NCBI RefSeq assembly: GCF_002153425.1
Contig: NZ_KZ119600.1
Coordinates: 1,781,103-1,845,102 of the forward strand
Length of the DNA stretch: 64,000 bases
From: Litchfieldia alkalitelluris
GTDB lineage: Bacteria; Bacillota; Bacilli; Bacillales; Salisediminibacteriaceae
Direction of reading: 5' to 3'
Positions within the stretch are counted from its first letter, which is position 1; each line of letters opens with the position of its first letter. Of the stretch, positions 21,324-30,534 are shown one piece after another. Both the position numbers and the translations under genes were made by a program. Below the pieces are notes generated by a model. That model saw only the letters and a program-made list of their open reading frames with translations. It had not been told where the DNA came from and did not search any database.

Positions 21324-22622
21324 ATGAACCATAATTTTGAAAGATTTCAATTACAGTCTTTTTTAATCGAGGCATTAAAGGAGCAGGGAATTGAATTACC
21401 GACTGAGATACAGGAGAGACTTATTCCAGCTATTAAAAACGGAATAGATGTAATTGGACAGTCACAAACGGGTACAGGTAAAACCCTTGCTTTTTTATTA
21501 CCTATTGTTGATCGAATTGATACAACTAAAAAGGAAACACAAGCAGTTATTACAGCACCTACGAGAGAATTAGCGTCTCAGCTATTTGATGTATTAAAAA
21601 AACTCATCAAATTCAACGAGGAATTGCATTCGCAGCTTGTTGTTGGTGGAACTGATCGACAACGCATGATGGACAAGCTGAAGCATCAGCCACATATTAT
21701 CGTTGGTACTCCTGGGCGCGTGGCAGATATGATAGAGAACCAGGCAGTGGATGTTCGTCATGTGGAAATGTTTGTAGTGGACGAAGCCGATCAGATGCTT
21801 GACATGGGATTCATTGAGGATGTAGACAGGGCTGCTAGCAGGATGGATGAAGACCTGCAAATGATGGTATTTTCAGCTACAATTCCAGAAAAACTTAAGC
21901 CGTTTTTACGGAAATATATGAAGAACCCTAGACAAGTGGAGGTTCAGCCAAAAGATGTTTCACCACGAAAGATCGAGCATTGGCTTGTTCCTGATCGTGA
22001 TAGGGATAAAAAAGAGATAGTTGTAAAAATTGCAAAGTCATTAAATCCATTTTTGGCAGTAGTATTCACAAATACAAAAGAAGCTGCAGATGAAGTATTT
22101 GAGGCTTTCTTAAACGCTGGACTTAAAGCAGATTTACTTCATGGTGGAATCAGTCCTCGACAACGGAAAAAAGTCATGAAGCGCCTTCAAGACGCGGAGG
22201 TTCAGTATCTTGTTGCGTCTGACCTCGTTGCTAGAGGGATTGATGTGAAGGGAATTAGTCACATTATAAATTATGAGCTTCCTCAGGAACTGGAATACTA
22301 CATTCACCGTGTTGGAAGAACCGCACGTGCGGGATGGGATGGCATTGCAGTTACCATCTATGGCAGGGAAGATCAAGATAGTATTACGAAGCTAGAAAAA
22401 CAAGGGATTACTTTTATAAATCGAGAACTTAAAGGCGATGAATGGGTAACGATTGAAAAACGTGTTCGTCCAACGACAAAACATAATGCATCTACAGGCC
22501 CTACTAAGGCAATTTCAAAAAAGGCACAGAAAGTAAAGCCAGGTTATAAAAAGAAAGCGCGATATAAGCGAGAAAAAGAAGAAAAGCGACAACGCCGCAT
22601 TGAAAGTCGCAGAAAAAAGTAA
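21324..22622 (+). CDS. cshB: DEAD-box RNA helicase CshB
   Basis: ATP-dependent RNA helicase linked to cold shock and ribosome biogenesis. The Q-motif (LPTEIQERLIP), motif I SQTGTGKT, VDEADQML (DEAD variant), SATIP, the motif V region DLVARGID and motif VI HRVGRTARAG are all present, followed by a basic C-terminal tail. 432 aa. It is in tandem with nfo (25-nt gap), as B. subtilis yqfR-yqfS. Confidence 0.95.
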   Translation: MNHNFERFQLQSFLIEALKEQGIELPTEIQERLIPAIKNGIDVIGQSQTGTGKTLAFLLPIVDRIDTTKKETQAVITAPTRELASQLFDVLKKLIKFNEELHSQLVVGGTDRQRMMDKLKHQPHIIVGTPGRVADMIENQAVDVRHVEMFVVDEADQMLDMGFIEDVDRAASRMDEDLQMMVFSATIPEKLKPFLRKYMKNPRQVEVQPKDVSPRKIEHWLVPDRDRDKKEIVVKIAKSLNPFLAVVFTNTKEAADEVFEAFLNAGLKADLLHGGISPRQRKKVMKRLQDAEVQYLVASDLVARGIDVKGISHIINYELPQELEYYIHRVGRTARAGWDGIAVTIYGREDQDSITKLEKQGITFINRELKGDEWVTIEKRVRPTTKHNASTGPTKAISKKAQKVKPGYKKKARYKREKEEKRQRRIESRRKK

Positions 22623-22647
22623 AATAAGTTTTGGGAGAGGGTAAACG

Positions 22648-23532
22648 ATGTTATTAGGATCACATGTATCAATGAGTGGGAAAAAAATGCTGTTGGCAGC
22701 TAGTGAAGAAGCAGTATCCTATGGTGCAACAACCTTTATGATTTATACAGGTGCGCCACAAAACACCCGAAGGAAGAAAATCGAAGACTTAAATATTGAG
22801 ACAGGTACAGAGCATATGAAAGCGAATGGCCTTTCCAATATTGTGGTCCATGCACCATATATTATTAATATTGCTAACACTACTAAGCCAGAAGTTTTTG
22901 AGCTTGGTGTCAATTTCCTTAGGAGCGAAATTGAAAGAACTGCAGCATTAGGTGCAAAGCAAATCGTTCTTCATCCTGGTGCACACGTTGGAGCAGGGGC
23001 TGATAAGGGTATTGAAAAAATTATTGAGGGTCTAAATGAAGTGTTAGATCCCAAGCATGACGTTCAAATTGCCCTTGAAACAATGGCAGGTAAAGGTTCA
23101 GAATGTGGTAGATCTTTTGATGAAATTGCTAAAATCATCGATGGTGTGAAGCATAATGAATTGCTTTCTGTCTGTTTTGACACATGTCACGTTCATGATT
23201 CAGGCTATGATATAGTAAATAATTTAGATGGTGTGTTAAAGGAATTTGATGATACAGTTGGTATTGATCGAATTAAAGTGCTTCACATCAACGACAGTAA
23301 AAATGAATGTGGTGCTAAGAAAGACCGTCACGAAAATATCGGCTTCGGTCATATTGGATACGATGCATTGGAAAGAGTTTTATACCACGAACTTTTCGAA
23401 AATGTACCAAAGATATTAGAAACACCTTATGTGGGGGAAGACAAGAAAAATAAACAGGCACCATATAAGCTTGAAATTGAAATGATAAAAAATAGAGCAT
23501 TTGATGAGAATTTAAAGGAAAAGCTAATGTAA
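22648..23532 (+). CDS. nfo: Endonuclease IV (AP endonuclease)
   Basis: Cuts at abasic sites in base-excision repair. Zn-ligand motifs [33 protein letters not shown] and LHINDSKN are present; 294 aa. GGGAGAGGG precedes the ATG. Probably co-transcribed with cshB. Confidence 0.96.
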   Translation: MLLGSHVSMSGKKMLLAASEEAVSYGATTFMIYTGAPQNTRRKKIEDLNIETGTEHMKANGLSNIVVHAPYIINIANTTKPEVFELGVNFLRSEIERTAALGAKQIVLHPGAHVGAGADKGIEKIIEGLNEVLDPKHDVQIALETMAGKGSECGRSFDEIAKIIDGVKHNELLSVCFDTCHVHDSGYDIVNNLDGVLKEFDDTVGIDRIKVLHINDSKNECGAKKDRHENIGFGHIGYDALERVLYHELFENVPKILETPYVGEDKKNKQAPYKLEIEMIKNRAFDENLKEKLM

Positions 23533-23540
23533 AAAAAATA

Positions 23541-23586
23541 TGAAAGGGCCAGTAAAAAGATAATACTTTTTGCTGGCCCTTTTCAT
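23541..23586. terminator. Bidirectional terminator between nfo and yqfT
   Basis: AAAGGGCCAGTAAAAAG / CTTTTTGCTGGCCCTTTT, a long stem with T-run, between convergent genes. Confidence 0.9.
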
Positions 23587-23610
23587 GTTAACGATCGTAA
23601 GAATCTATTC

Positions 23611-23886
23611 TTAGTCGATGGAATAATCTAGATATTTTTCATACGGCTTCAGGATGCCTCTTACTTTATTGTACAATTCAGGGTCTAAGTTTTTTAATTT
23701 CTTATTGATGTTTAGAACTAACTTTTTATTCCCAATATCGAAGGGCTGTTCCTGAAGAATATTAAGTATTTCTTTAGCCTGTTTTACGGTGATGGAGATA
23801 TTGTTTTCTCTCCCAAGACGTATTAGCTCTTTTACATTTAAGCTCCTAATCTTCTGATTGACCATTTGCTGAATGACAGGATTCAA
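23611..23886 (-). CDS. yqfT: YqfT-like protein (DUF2624)
   Basis: 91 aa, all-helical, function unknown. It begins MNPVIQQMVNQKIRSLN and contains ITVKQAKEILNIL and KVRGILKPYEKYLD. Position next to nfo and composition match B. subtilis YqfT. AAGGAGGC lies before the start on the minus strand. Confidence 0.75.
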   Translation of the reverse strand: MNPVIQQMVNQKIRSLNVKELIRLGRENNISITVKQAKEILNILQEQPFDIGNKKLVLNINKKLKNLDPELYNKVRGILKPYEKYLDYSID

Positions 23887-24038
23887 AATGTAAAGCCTCC
23901 TTAGAAAATGGATTTTATGTGTTTTTCAACCTCTATTAACCATCTTTATGTCTTTTTATAAAAAATGTTCCAAAATTAGGTCGAAAATAAGGTATAATAT
24001 GAGTTGTAGAAAAATTATGGAAAATTAAGGGGAGCTCT

Positions 24039-25388
24039 ATGTTGAAAGATTATTTAAACTCAAGCAAAGAGAAGGATATATTGGCCGATATTATCGAGCT
24101 CACCAACAATTGGATATTTGTTTTTACAAAAAATCAAGAATTAGTTCAACTATACATACAGCAAGATGAGGTAAAGGAAGCTCTAAAGAATGATCTTAGC
24201 AACGGCCTCTCTATAGAGGAAAGGGGTAGATTTGATCATTTCTTCGAGAAAATTAAACATAGCTCAGAGAAGGAAGTAGGAGCATTTATCTTTGAGATTA
24301 AAGGTGAAACATACCCACTTGAAATAACCGGAGCTACTCGAGGGGAAAATATTATCCTTATTGGTGATCAAAAACATACTTATAATGACTTAACTAGCTT
24401 TGCGGAAGAGTTCCCATTTGCCACGTTCACTATTTCTCGTGATGGTGTGATAAGTTACTGGAATGAGGAAATGAGAACGATCGCTTATAAATTTGGTTAC
24501 AATTTGGAAAAAGATAAACAATATCTTTTACATGATTTTACTGGACCATTTTTCTTTCAGATAAATGAGCATTATGAAAAATGGATCAATGATGGAGCAA
24601 AAAGTATTGAAATTGTGACTGTTAGGGGGAAAGATTTTAGCCTCTTGGTCAATGCATTTGAATTTGATGGTTTTTTGTTTATAGTGATTAAGGATCAAAG
24701 TTTTCAAGAGCGTATTAAGCAACTTTTAACTGCTCAACAGCAAATGGAGGTAGTTTCTCAAGTTGCTGCAGGGGTAGCACATGAGTTGAGGAATCCATTA
24801 TCTGTTATAAAAGGGTTTCTCCAGCTTTCAAAGCTTTCGAACAATATTGAGAAATATTACGATACGATTTTTACAGAGATTGATAGGATGAATAAAATCA
24901 TTGAAGACTTCTTGTCAGTATCACGGAAAAAGATTGATATGCATTATTATCAATCAAAGGAACTGATGGAATCATTATTAATGATATTCCGTTCTGAATG
25001 CTTGCTGCACGATATTGAATTGTCATACTCCATTAATGAAGAAGATGCAACGCTTTATATTAATGAACAAATGATAAAGCAAGTATTACTAAATATCCTT
25101 CGAAATTCAGTAGAAGCATATGAAGGACAAAAGGGGAACAGAACGTTTAAAGTGCGGACAAGGATAAAGGACGATCATTTTGAAATTGAATTGACTGATC
25201 AAGGTCCTGGAATCCCTCCTGAGGTGATGGCGAGGATTGATGAACCTTTTTACACTACTAAAGAAAAGGGAACGGGTATCGGAATACCTTTATGTCATCA
25301 CATTATTGAAGAGCATGAAGGAAAATTGAAAATTGATAGTTCAGTTGGAAAGGGAACGACAGTCACCGTTTTTCTTCCACTGCAATAA
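24039..25388 (+). CDS. Orphan cytosolic PAS-domain sensor histidine kinase
   Basis: 449 aa, no membrane segment. N-terminal sensing region with a PAS-like domain (FAEEFPFATFTISRDG, about 125-240); HisKA with H-box VAHELRNPLSVIKGF (about 250); HATPase with N-box NILRNSVEAYEG, G1 TDQGPGIPP and G2 KGTGIGIPLCHHI. It resembles sporulation-type KinA/C/E kinases. No response regulator is adjacent, so a phosphorelay partner such as Spo0F is only an inference. AAGGGGAGC precedes ATG 24039. Confidence 0.88.
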   Translation: MLKDYLNSSKEKDILADIIELTNNWIFVFTKNQELVQLYIQQDEVKEALKNDLSNGLSIEERGRFDHFFEKIKHSSEKEVGAFIFEIKGETYPLEITGATRGENIILIGDQKHTYNDLTSFAEEFPFATFTISRDGVISYWNEEMRTIAYKFGYNLEKDKQYLLHDFTGPFFFQINEHYEKWINDGAKSIEIVTVRGKDFSLLVNAFEFDGFLFIVIKDQSFQERIKQLLTAQQQMEVVSQVAAGVAHELRNPLSVIKGFLQLSKLSNNIEKYYDTIFTEIDRMNKIIEDFLSVSRKKIDMHYYQSKELMESLLMIFRSECLLHDIELSYSINEEDATLYINEQMIKQVLLNILRNSVEAYEGQKGNRTFKVRTRIKDDHFEIELTDQGPGIPPEVMARIDEPFYTTKEKGTGIGIPLCHHIIEEHEGKLKIDSSVGKGTTVTVFLPLQ

Positions 25389-25396
25389 TAATGTAA

Positions 25397-25425
25397 AGCT
25401 GCGGACAACTCCAATCCGCAGTTTT
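25397..25425 (+). terminator. Terminator after histidine kinase
   Basis: CTGCGGA / TCCGCAG stem followed by eight Ts. Confidence 0.88.
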
Positions 25426-25449
25426 TTTTAATTTCTCCACATTTGCTGA

Positions 25450-25478
25450 TTGCAAAAAATCCAATAGGGCCTTATAAT
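25450..25478 (+). promoter_or_regulatory. SigA promoter of metal ABC operon
   Basis: -35 TTGCAA (25450-25455), 17-nt spacer, -10 TATAAT (25473-25478). Transcription would start near 25485. Confidence 0.75.
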
Positions 25479-25490
25479 TAGTATTAGTAA

Positions 25491-25512
25491 AAAGTTTACT
25501 TAGGGCAACTTT
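25491..25512 (+). promoter_or_regulatory. MntR-like operator
   Basis: Imperfect palindrome with half-sites AAAGTTTAC and GGCAACTTT, close to the Bacillus MntR box (AGTTT-CCTTAAGG-CAAA pattern). It lies just past the predicted start site, where repressor binding would block RNA polymerase. It is used here to assign the transporter to manganese. Confidence 0.6.
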
Positions 25513-25633
25513 TTGTTTCTTGGTAAAAAAAATCGAATTCATTCACAATCATTGCATGTACGACATATAGTATCCCATATGTTAGTAGATCAATTATAAT
25601 AAAAGTGTTTTCCATGAGCAGGAGGGGAATATA

Positions 25634-26392
25634 ATGGATTATCATGAGACTGTTGATGTCAAAAGTCTATCTGTTCACTATCATGGTAACCTGGCATTAA
25701 AAAATGTTAGTTTTACCGTAAACAAAGGATCCATCGTTGGTGTAATAGGGCCAAATGGTGCAGGTAAGTCAACTTTAATGAAGGCGATGCTAGGTCTCGA
25801 GCGATGTAAAGGCACAGTTTCCTTTTTTGGTGAAAAAGTAAAGGATATTCGTAAAAATATTGCTTACGTACCACAGAGAAGTAGCATTGATTGGGACTTT
25901 CCGGTGCTAGTTAAAGACGTCGTTTTAATGGGAAGATTCATGCACATACCATGGTACAAAATTGCAAGTAAAAAGGATAAAGAACGGGCATTTGAAGCAT
26001 TGCGAATGGTAGGTATGGAGGAATTTGCTAATCGTCAGATCGGTGAGCTTTCAGGTGGTCAACAGCAAAGAGTATTTATTGCCAGGTCCCTGTCTCAAGA
26101 TGCAGACTTATTTTTCCTAGATGAGCCTTTCGTTGGTATAGATGTGAAATCAGAAGAAATTATTGTAGATATATTACACACGTTAAAGCAAGAAGGTAAA
26201 ACAATTTTTGTCATCCACCATGACTTGAGTAAAGTTGAAAAATATTTTGACCAACTGGTGTTGTTAAATCAGGAGCTCATTCATGCAGGTGAGGTGAAGG
26301 ATGTATATCGTACAGATTTGATCAAAAAGGCGTATCACGGTAGTGCTTCCCTTATGAAAGAAGGTCAAGAATTGGTGGTGGTGAACCCGTGA
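25634..26392 (+). CDS. mntB: Metal (probably Mn) ABC transporter ATPase
   Basis: 252 aa, TroB/MntB class. Walker A GPNGAGKST, Q-loop YVPQRSSIDWDFPV (the IDWDFP motif is typical of Mn/Zn/Fe chelate ATPases), signature LSGGQQQRV, Walker B DLFFLDEP, switch His in FVIHHD. AGGAGGGG precedes ATG 25634. It overlaps the permease gene by 4 nt (GTGA). No solute-binding protein gene is adjacent. Confidence 0.85.
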   Translation: MDYHETVDVKSLSVHYHGNLALKNVSFTVNKGSIVGVIGPNGAGKSTLMKAMLGLERCKGTVSFFGEKVKDIRKNIAYVPQRSSIDWDFPVLVKDVVLMGRFMHIPWYKIASKKDKERAFEALRMVGMEEFANRQIGELSGGQQQRVFIARSLSQDADLFFLDEPFVGIDVKSEEIIVDILHTLKQEGKTIFVIHHDLSKVEKYFDQLVLLNQELIHAGEVKDVYRTDLIKKAYHGSASLMKEGQELVVVNP

Positions 26393-27255
26393 TAGATAAC
26401 ATTACTCTTTTTATTGATCAACTGATGCGTTATCCATACTTACAAAATGCTATGGCTGCGGCTGTCTTAGTAGGTGTCATCTGTGGTGTCATAGGATGTT
26501 ATATCATTTTAAGGGGAATGGCATTAATGGGAGACGCCATTTCACATGCTGTTTTGCCAGGTGTGGTTATTGCCTATATGATTGGTGCAAGTTTCTTCAT
26601 TGGGGCAGTCATTACAGGAGTTTTAACCGCATTAGCCATCGGTTATATCTCCCAGAATAGTAGAATAAAGGAAGATTCGGCAATAGGGATTATGTTCACG
26701 GCCATGTTTGCCCTTGGTATTGTAATGATTACGGGGCTTCAAGGTACTAGTGTAGATTTATGGCACATTTTATTTGGTAATGTGCTTGCCGTATCCAAAG
26801 TGGATTTATGGATTACTCTTGGTATAGGTATTTTTGTGTTGATTGCAGTCATTATTTTCTATCGACCGTTATTACTAAGTACGTTTGATGAAACGATGGC
26901 AAAATCGTCCGGACTACCTGTGAAATTCATCCATTATATGCTTATGTTGTTACTGTCACTCGTTACAGTAGCCTCCTTGCAGACAGTAGGTATTGTCCTT
27001 GTAGTAGCTATGTTAATTACTCCAGGTGCAACAGCCTATCTGTTGACAGACCGTTTTCCTGTGATGTTAATATTGTCTGCATTGATAGGTGTCATCTCAG
27101 CAGTAGCAGGTCTGTTCTTCTCAGTTATATATGATGTGGCCTCTGGTGCATCTATCGTACTGGTAGCATCTGTATTGTTTATATTGGCACTATTCTTCTC
27201 ACCAAAACAAGGGATCATTCCAAAGTTATTTAGAAAGCCAGTGTATGATAGCTAA
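26389..27255 (+). CDS. mntC: Metal (probably Mn) ABC transporter permease
   Basis: 288 aa, ABC-3 family with about 8-9 membrane helices. Conserved GCYIILRGMALMGDAISHAV and MLITPGATAYLLTDR segments. GTG start overlapping mntB. The B. subtilis system has two permeases (MntC, MntD) and a lipoprotein MntA; only this permease is seen here. Confidence 0.85.
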   Translation: MIDNITLFIDQLMRYPYLQNAMAAAVLVGVICGVIGCYIILRGMALMGDAISHAVLPGVVIAYMIGASFFIGAVITGVLTALAIGYISQNSRIKEDSAIGIMFTAMFALGIVMITGLQGTSVDLWHILFGNVLAVSKVDLWITLGIGIFVLIAVIIFYRPLLLSTFDETMAKSSGLPVKFIHYMLMLLLSLVTVASLQTVGIVLVVAMLITPGATAYLLTDRFPVMLILSALIGVISAVAGLFFSVIYDVASGASIVLVASVLFILALFFSPKQGIIPKLFRKPVYDS

Positions 27256-27304
27256 GAAGCTTAATTTAGGTTCTGTTAAATGATCATGTTGATATTTAAC
27301 ACTT

Positions 27305-27482
27305 TTGATTTTTTGTGGAAGGTAAGAGACTCCTGCGGGATTAAAGGCAGGGGTAAGACCCCGCAGATGCAAAGCATCGAGGAGGCTTACCAGCCGCCCG
27401 CGGCAAAGAAGACACTGCGAAAGTTGAGCAGATGTCGCACTTGTACCTTGCGTGAAAGCGAGTACCTGTAACAAAAAATCAA
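27305..27482. repeat. Palindromic MITE-like repeat (GAGACTCCTGCGG family), copy 1
   Basis: Ends are a 12-bp inverted repeat, TTGATTTTTTGT / ACAAAAAATCAA. Inside are GAGACTCCTGCGGG, AAGACCCCGCAG, CGAGGAGGCTTACC and CCCGCGGCAAAG, shared in the same order with the copy at 47724-47866. No ORF. Confidence 0.75.
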
Positions 27483-27536
27483 CATCTAAAATTAACAGAG
27501 TCATAAGCTAACCTCAAAATGAGTATGATTAGATAG

Positions 27537-27574
27537 AAAAGGGTAACCGTCACTATATGGCGGTTACCCTTTTT
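27537..27574 (+). terminator. Hairpin with T-run downstream of the Mn transporter
   Basis: AAAAGGGTAACCG / CGGTTACCCTTTTT, a strong stem and T-run. It probably ends the transporter operon beyond the repeat element. Confidence 0.8.
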
Positions 27575-27650
27575 AGTAGTTTCTGTTTGCAGTATTAATC
27601 GTTTTACGTTATTATAGCTACTTGTATGAAAAATTAGGAGGGGAAAGAAC

Positions 27651-28361
27651 ATGAAATTAAAATATATTATTGCAGTTCTTTCAGTAGCCTTCCTCAGTTT
27701 CTTTGTTTTTGCCATTGGCAATGAGTATGTAACGATGAAAGAAGAAATCCAAATACTACAAGAAAAGAAAGATAACCTTCAAGAGGATTTTAATAAAACA
27801 TTAAACAAAGAATTGTTGAAAGGCTATATGAATGAAATACCAGAAGATGTTGAACCAGGATATCAACATTGGGAGAATGCAAACTTAGTAGCAGACTACG
27901 CGTATGAGGATAGTGAAGGCTTATTCCATAGGGATTGGGCGTTATTTTTAGCAGTTGAAGCAGAGCGAAGGGAAATAGATCCACTTCTTGTTTATGAGCT
28001 GATAAAGGTAGAAACGGGAGGTACCTTTGATCCAGAACTAGTCGGTCCAGAAACTAGTTATGGACATGCTTACGGGCTGGCACAGTTTATGAAAAATACG
28101 GGCCCTTGGATTGCAGACATGGCAGGCTTACCATATGATGATGCTTTGTTATTTGATCCGTATTATTCCATACAGTTGTCAGTTGTCTACTTAGATTTTC
28201 TATATCAACACTATGGGGATTGGAATCATGCACTGACGGCTTATCATCGTGGAATGTATGGGTTGGAACAATTTGTGAATGAAAATGGACATGCAGAAAG
28301 CTGGTACGCTGTTTTAATTCAAGAGAATGCAAATCATGACATATTTGCTTATGGTCAGTGA
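27651..28361 (+). CDS. Secreted/membrane lytic transglycosylase (SLT domain)
   Basis: 236 aa. N-terminal signal-anchor helix (residues 4-23), coiled coil (about 28-55), then an SLT lysozyme-like domain with catalytic Glu in VYELIKVETGGTFDP, AYGLAQFM and TAYHRGMYG. Predicted to cleave peptidoglycan glycan strands with 1,6-anhydro product. AGGAGGGG precedes the ATG. Monocistronic. Confidence 0.85.
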   Translation: MKLKYIIAVLSVAFLSFFVFAIGNEYVTMKEEIQILQEKKDNLQEDFNKTLNKELLKGYMNEIPEDVEPGYQHWENANLVADYAYEDSEGLFHRDWALFLAVEAERREIDPLLVYELIKVETGGTFDPELVGPETSYGHAYGLAQFMKNTGPWIADMAGLPYDDALLFDPYYSIQLSVVYLDFLYQHYGDWNHALTAYHRGMYGLEQFVNENGHAESWYAVLIQENANHDIFAYGQ

Positions 28362-28376
28362 TAGTTAGAAAGGTGG

Positions 28377-28410
28377 ATGAGGCTGGACATTAGTTATGTC
28401 CAGCCTCATT
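28377..28410. terminator. Bidirectional terminator between SLT gene and ppk
   Basis: ATGAGGCTGGACAT / ATGTCCAGCCTCAT perfect stem at the convergent gene ends. Confidence 0.85.
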
Positions 28411-30478
28411 AACTATCTTTTGTAAAAATAAGCTGACTCTGTATAGGGGAGTCTTCTTTTGTTACATTTACATATTCATAATTTCCATCTGATTGTTGAA
28501 TCCTTGCTTTAACATTATCCGCGAGTGTTATTAGGAGGATTTTTTTAATTCTTTCCTTGATACCTTTGTCATAAACAGGGAAGAGAACCTCAATTCTTTT
28601 CTCCATATTCCTCGTCATCCAGTCTGCTGAAGAAAGGAAAGTGGCCTCCTTGCCATTTTGATGAAACCAGTAGATTCTGCTGTGCTCGAGAAAACGGTCC
28701 AAGATACTTCTAACAGTAATATTTTCACTTACACCAGGTATACCAGGTTTTAAACAACATATTCCCCTGACAATGAGATCTATTCTAACTCCTGCATTGC
28801 TTGCTTCATATAGCTTTAACATGATTGGTTTATCTGTTAAAGAATTCATTTTTGCAATAATATGTCCGTTACCGTGTACTTTTTGATGCTCAATTTCCTG
28901 CTGAATTAGTTGTAAAAAGGTATCCCTAATTTCAAAGGGGGCTGTTGAGAATTCATGCCAATCAGGTTTTTCTGAATAGCCACTTAAGTGGTTAAAGAAG
29001 TTAGTGGCATCTTCCCCGAAAGTTCTCTTTGCTGTGAGAAGTCCCATATCTGTATATAGTTTTGCTGTCTTGTCATTGTAGTTACCTGTGCCCAGATGAA
29101 CAAATCTTTGTATCTCATCGTGGTGCTGTCTGACGATTAATGTAATTTTACTATGTGTTTTGAGTCCTGTTATACCATAAATGACATGGACGCCAGCTTT
29201 TTCAAGTTTCTTTGCCCATTGAATGTTATTTTCCTCGTCGAATCGTGCCTTTATCTCCACTAAGACGGTCACTTGTTTTCCGTTATGGGCCGCCTCTTCC
29301 AGAGCTTGAATAATTGGGGAATCTCCACTTACTCGGTAAAGGGTCTGTTTGATTGCTAACACATTAGGGTCCTTTGCTGCAGCTATCATTAAGTCAATGA
29401 TTGGCTGAAAGGAGTCATATGGGTGATGAAAAAAAATGTCCCTTTTTTGTAAAGTATCAAAGATGTTTTCCTCACCGCGGAGCACCAATGGAAGCCGCGA
29501 CGTTGTTGGCTTGTACACTAAATCAGGGCGATCTTCTGATAAAGTTTTCGCAAACTCAGTCAAAAAAGTGTAGTCAATGGGTCCTGTTACTTCAAAAATA
29601 TCATCTTTTTCTAAATTCATCACATTAGATAGATAGTCGATATCATCTTCTGGGATTGCCCCTTTTTTAATTTCTAAACGCACTGCCGCGCCCCATTTCC
29701 GTTTTTTCAGCTCCTTCTCAATTTCAACAAGTAAGTCCTGAGCTCCCTCCTCATGAATAGTTAGGTCAGCGTTACGAGTAATTCGGAAAGGAGAGATAGT
29801 GGAAACCACGTTTCCGTTAAAAAGGCGGTGTATAAAAGTCGTAATCACGTCTTCTAATAAAACATAGCAGCGATCTTGATGATGAACAGGAGGGAGGGAG
29901 ATATATCGATCAAGTACGGCTGGCACTTGAACGATAGCTGTTATTTTCTTTCCATCGCTCTCTAAAGTAACTGCTAAGTTTAAGCTTTTATTCATCAGCA
30001 TTGGAAAAGGTCGATAAGCATCAATGGCCAATGGTGTTAACACAGGTTTTATAAACTCATCAAAATGATTGCTTAAGTAGTTGTAATGATCATGTGTAAT
30101 CTCGTCCATTTCTAATAGCTCGATCCCCGCGTCATGTAAGTGGGGCTTGAGGGAATCTGTAAATAAACTGTCCTGCAATGTAATGAGATGGTGAGTGTAG
30201 CGGCTTATTTCCATTAGCTGTTCTTTTGGTGTCATTGCCGTCGTTTCTTCTGGCTTATCGTAGCCAGCTTTTACTTGATCTTTTAGACCTGCCACACGGA
30301 CCATAAAAAACTCATCTAAGTTGGAGCTGAAAATAGCTAAAAATTTTAATCGCTCCAAGAGTGGGTTTCTTTCATCAATTGCTTCCTGCAACACACGCTT
30401 ATTGAAACCGAGCCAGCTTAATTCCCGGTTATTAAAGTGTTCAGGATGATCGACGGAATGCTTATTTCCATATCCCAT
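28409..30478 (-). CDS. ppk: Polyphosphate kinase Ppk1
   Basis: Reversible transfer of ATP gamma-phosphate to polyphosphate. 689 aa with the N domain (NRELSWLGFNKRVLQEA), head domain, and catalytic C1/C2 domains containing the His region KTHSKITLIVRQ, HLGTGNYND and SSADWMTRNMEKRIEVLFP. AAAGGGGG precedes the ATG. It lies 56 nt after ppx in the same direction, so synthesis and degradation of polyphosphate are in one operon. Confidence 0.96.
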   Translation of the reverse strand: MGYGNKHSVDHPEHFNNRELSWLGFNKRVLQEAIDERNPLLERLKFLAIFSSNLDEFFMVRVAGLKDQVKAGYDKPEETTAMTPKEQLMEISRYTHHLITLQDSLFTDSLKPHLHDAGIELLEMDEITHDHYNYLSNHFDEFIKPVLTPLAIDAYRPFPMLMNKSLNLAVTLESDGKKITAIVQVPAVLDRYISLPPVHHQDRCYVLLEDVITTFIHRLFNGNVVSTISPFRITRNADLTIHEEGAQDLLVEIEKELKKRKWGAAVRLEIKKGAIPEDDIDYLSNVMNLEKDDIFEVTGPIDYTFLTEFAKTLSEDRPDLVYKPTTSRLPLVLRGEENIFDTLQKRDIFFHHPYDSFQPIIDLMIAAAKDPNVLAIKQTLYRVSGDSPIIQALEEAAHNGKQVTVLVEIKARFDEENNIQWAKKLEKAGVHVIYGITGLKTHSKITLIVRQHHDEIQRFVHLGTGNYNDKTAKLYTDMGLLTAKRTFGEDATNFFNHLSGYSEKPDWHEFSTAPFEIRDTFLQLIQQEIEHQKVHGNGHIIAKMNSLTDKPIMLKLYEASNAGVRIDLIVRGICCLKPGIPGVSENITVRSILDRFLEHSRIYWFHQNGKEATFLSSADWMTRNMEKRIEVLFPVYDKGIKERIKKILLITLADNVKARIQQSDGNYEYVNVTKEDSPIQSQLIFTKDS

Positions 30479-30534
30479 GACTTTGAATCCCCCTTTCTAT
30501 GTCTAACGTTTTAATTTCGTTCAACCATGCTTGA

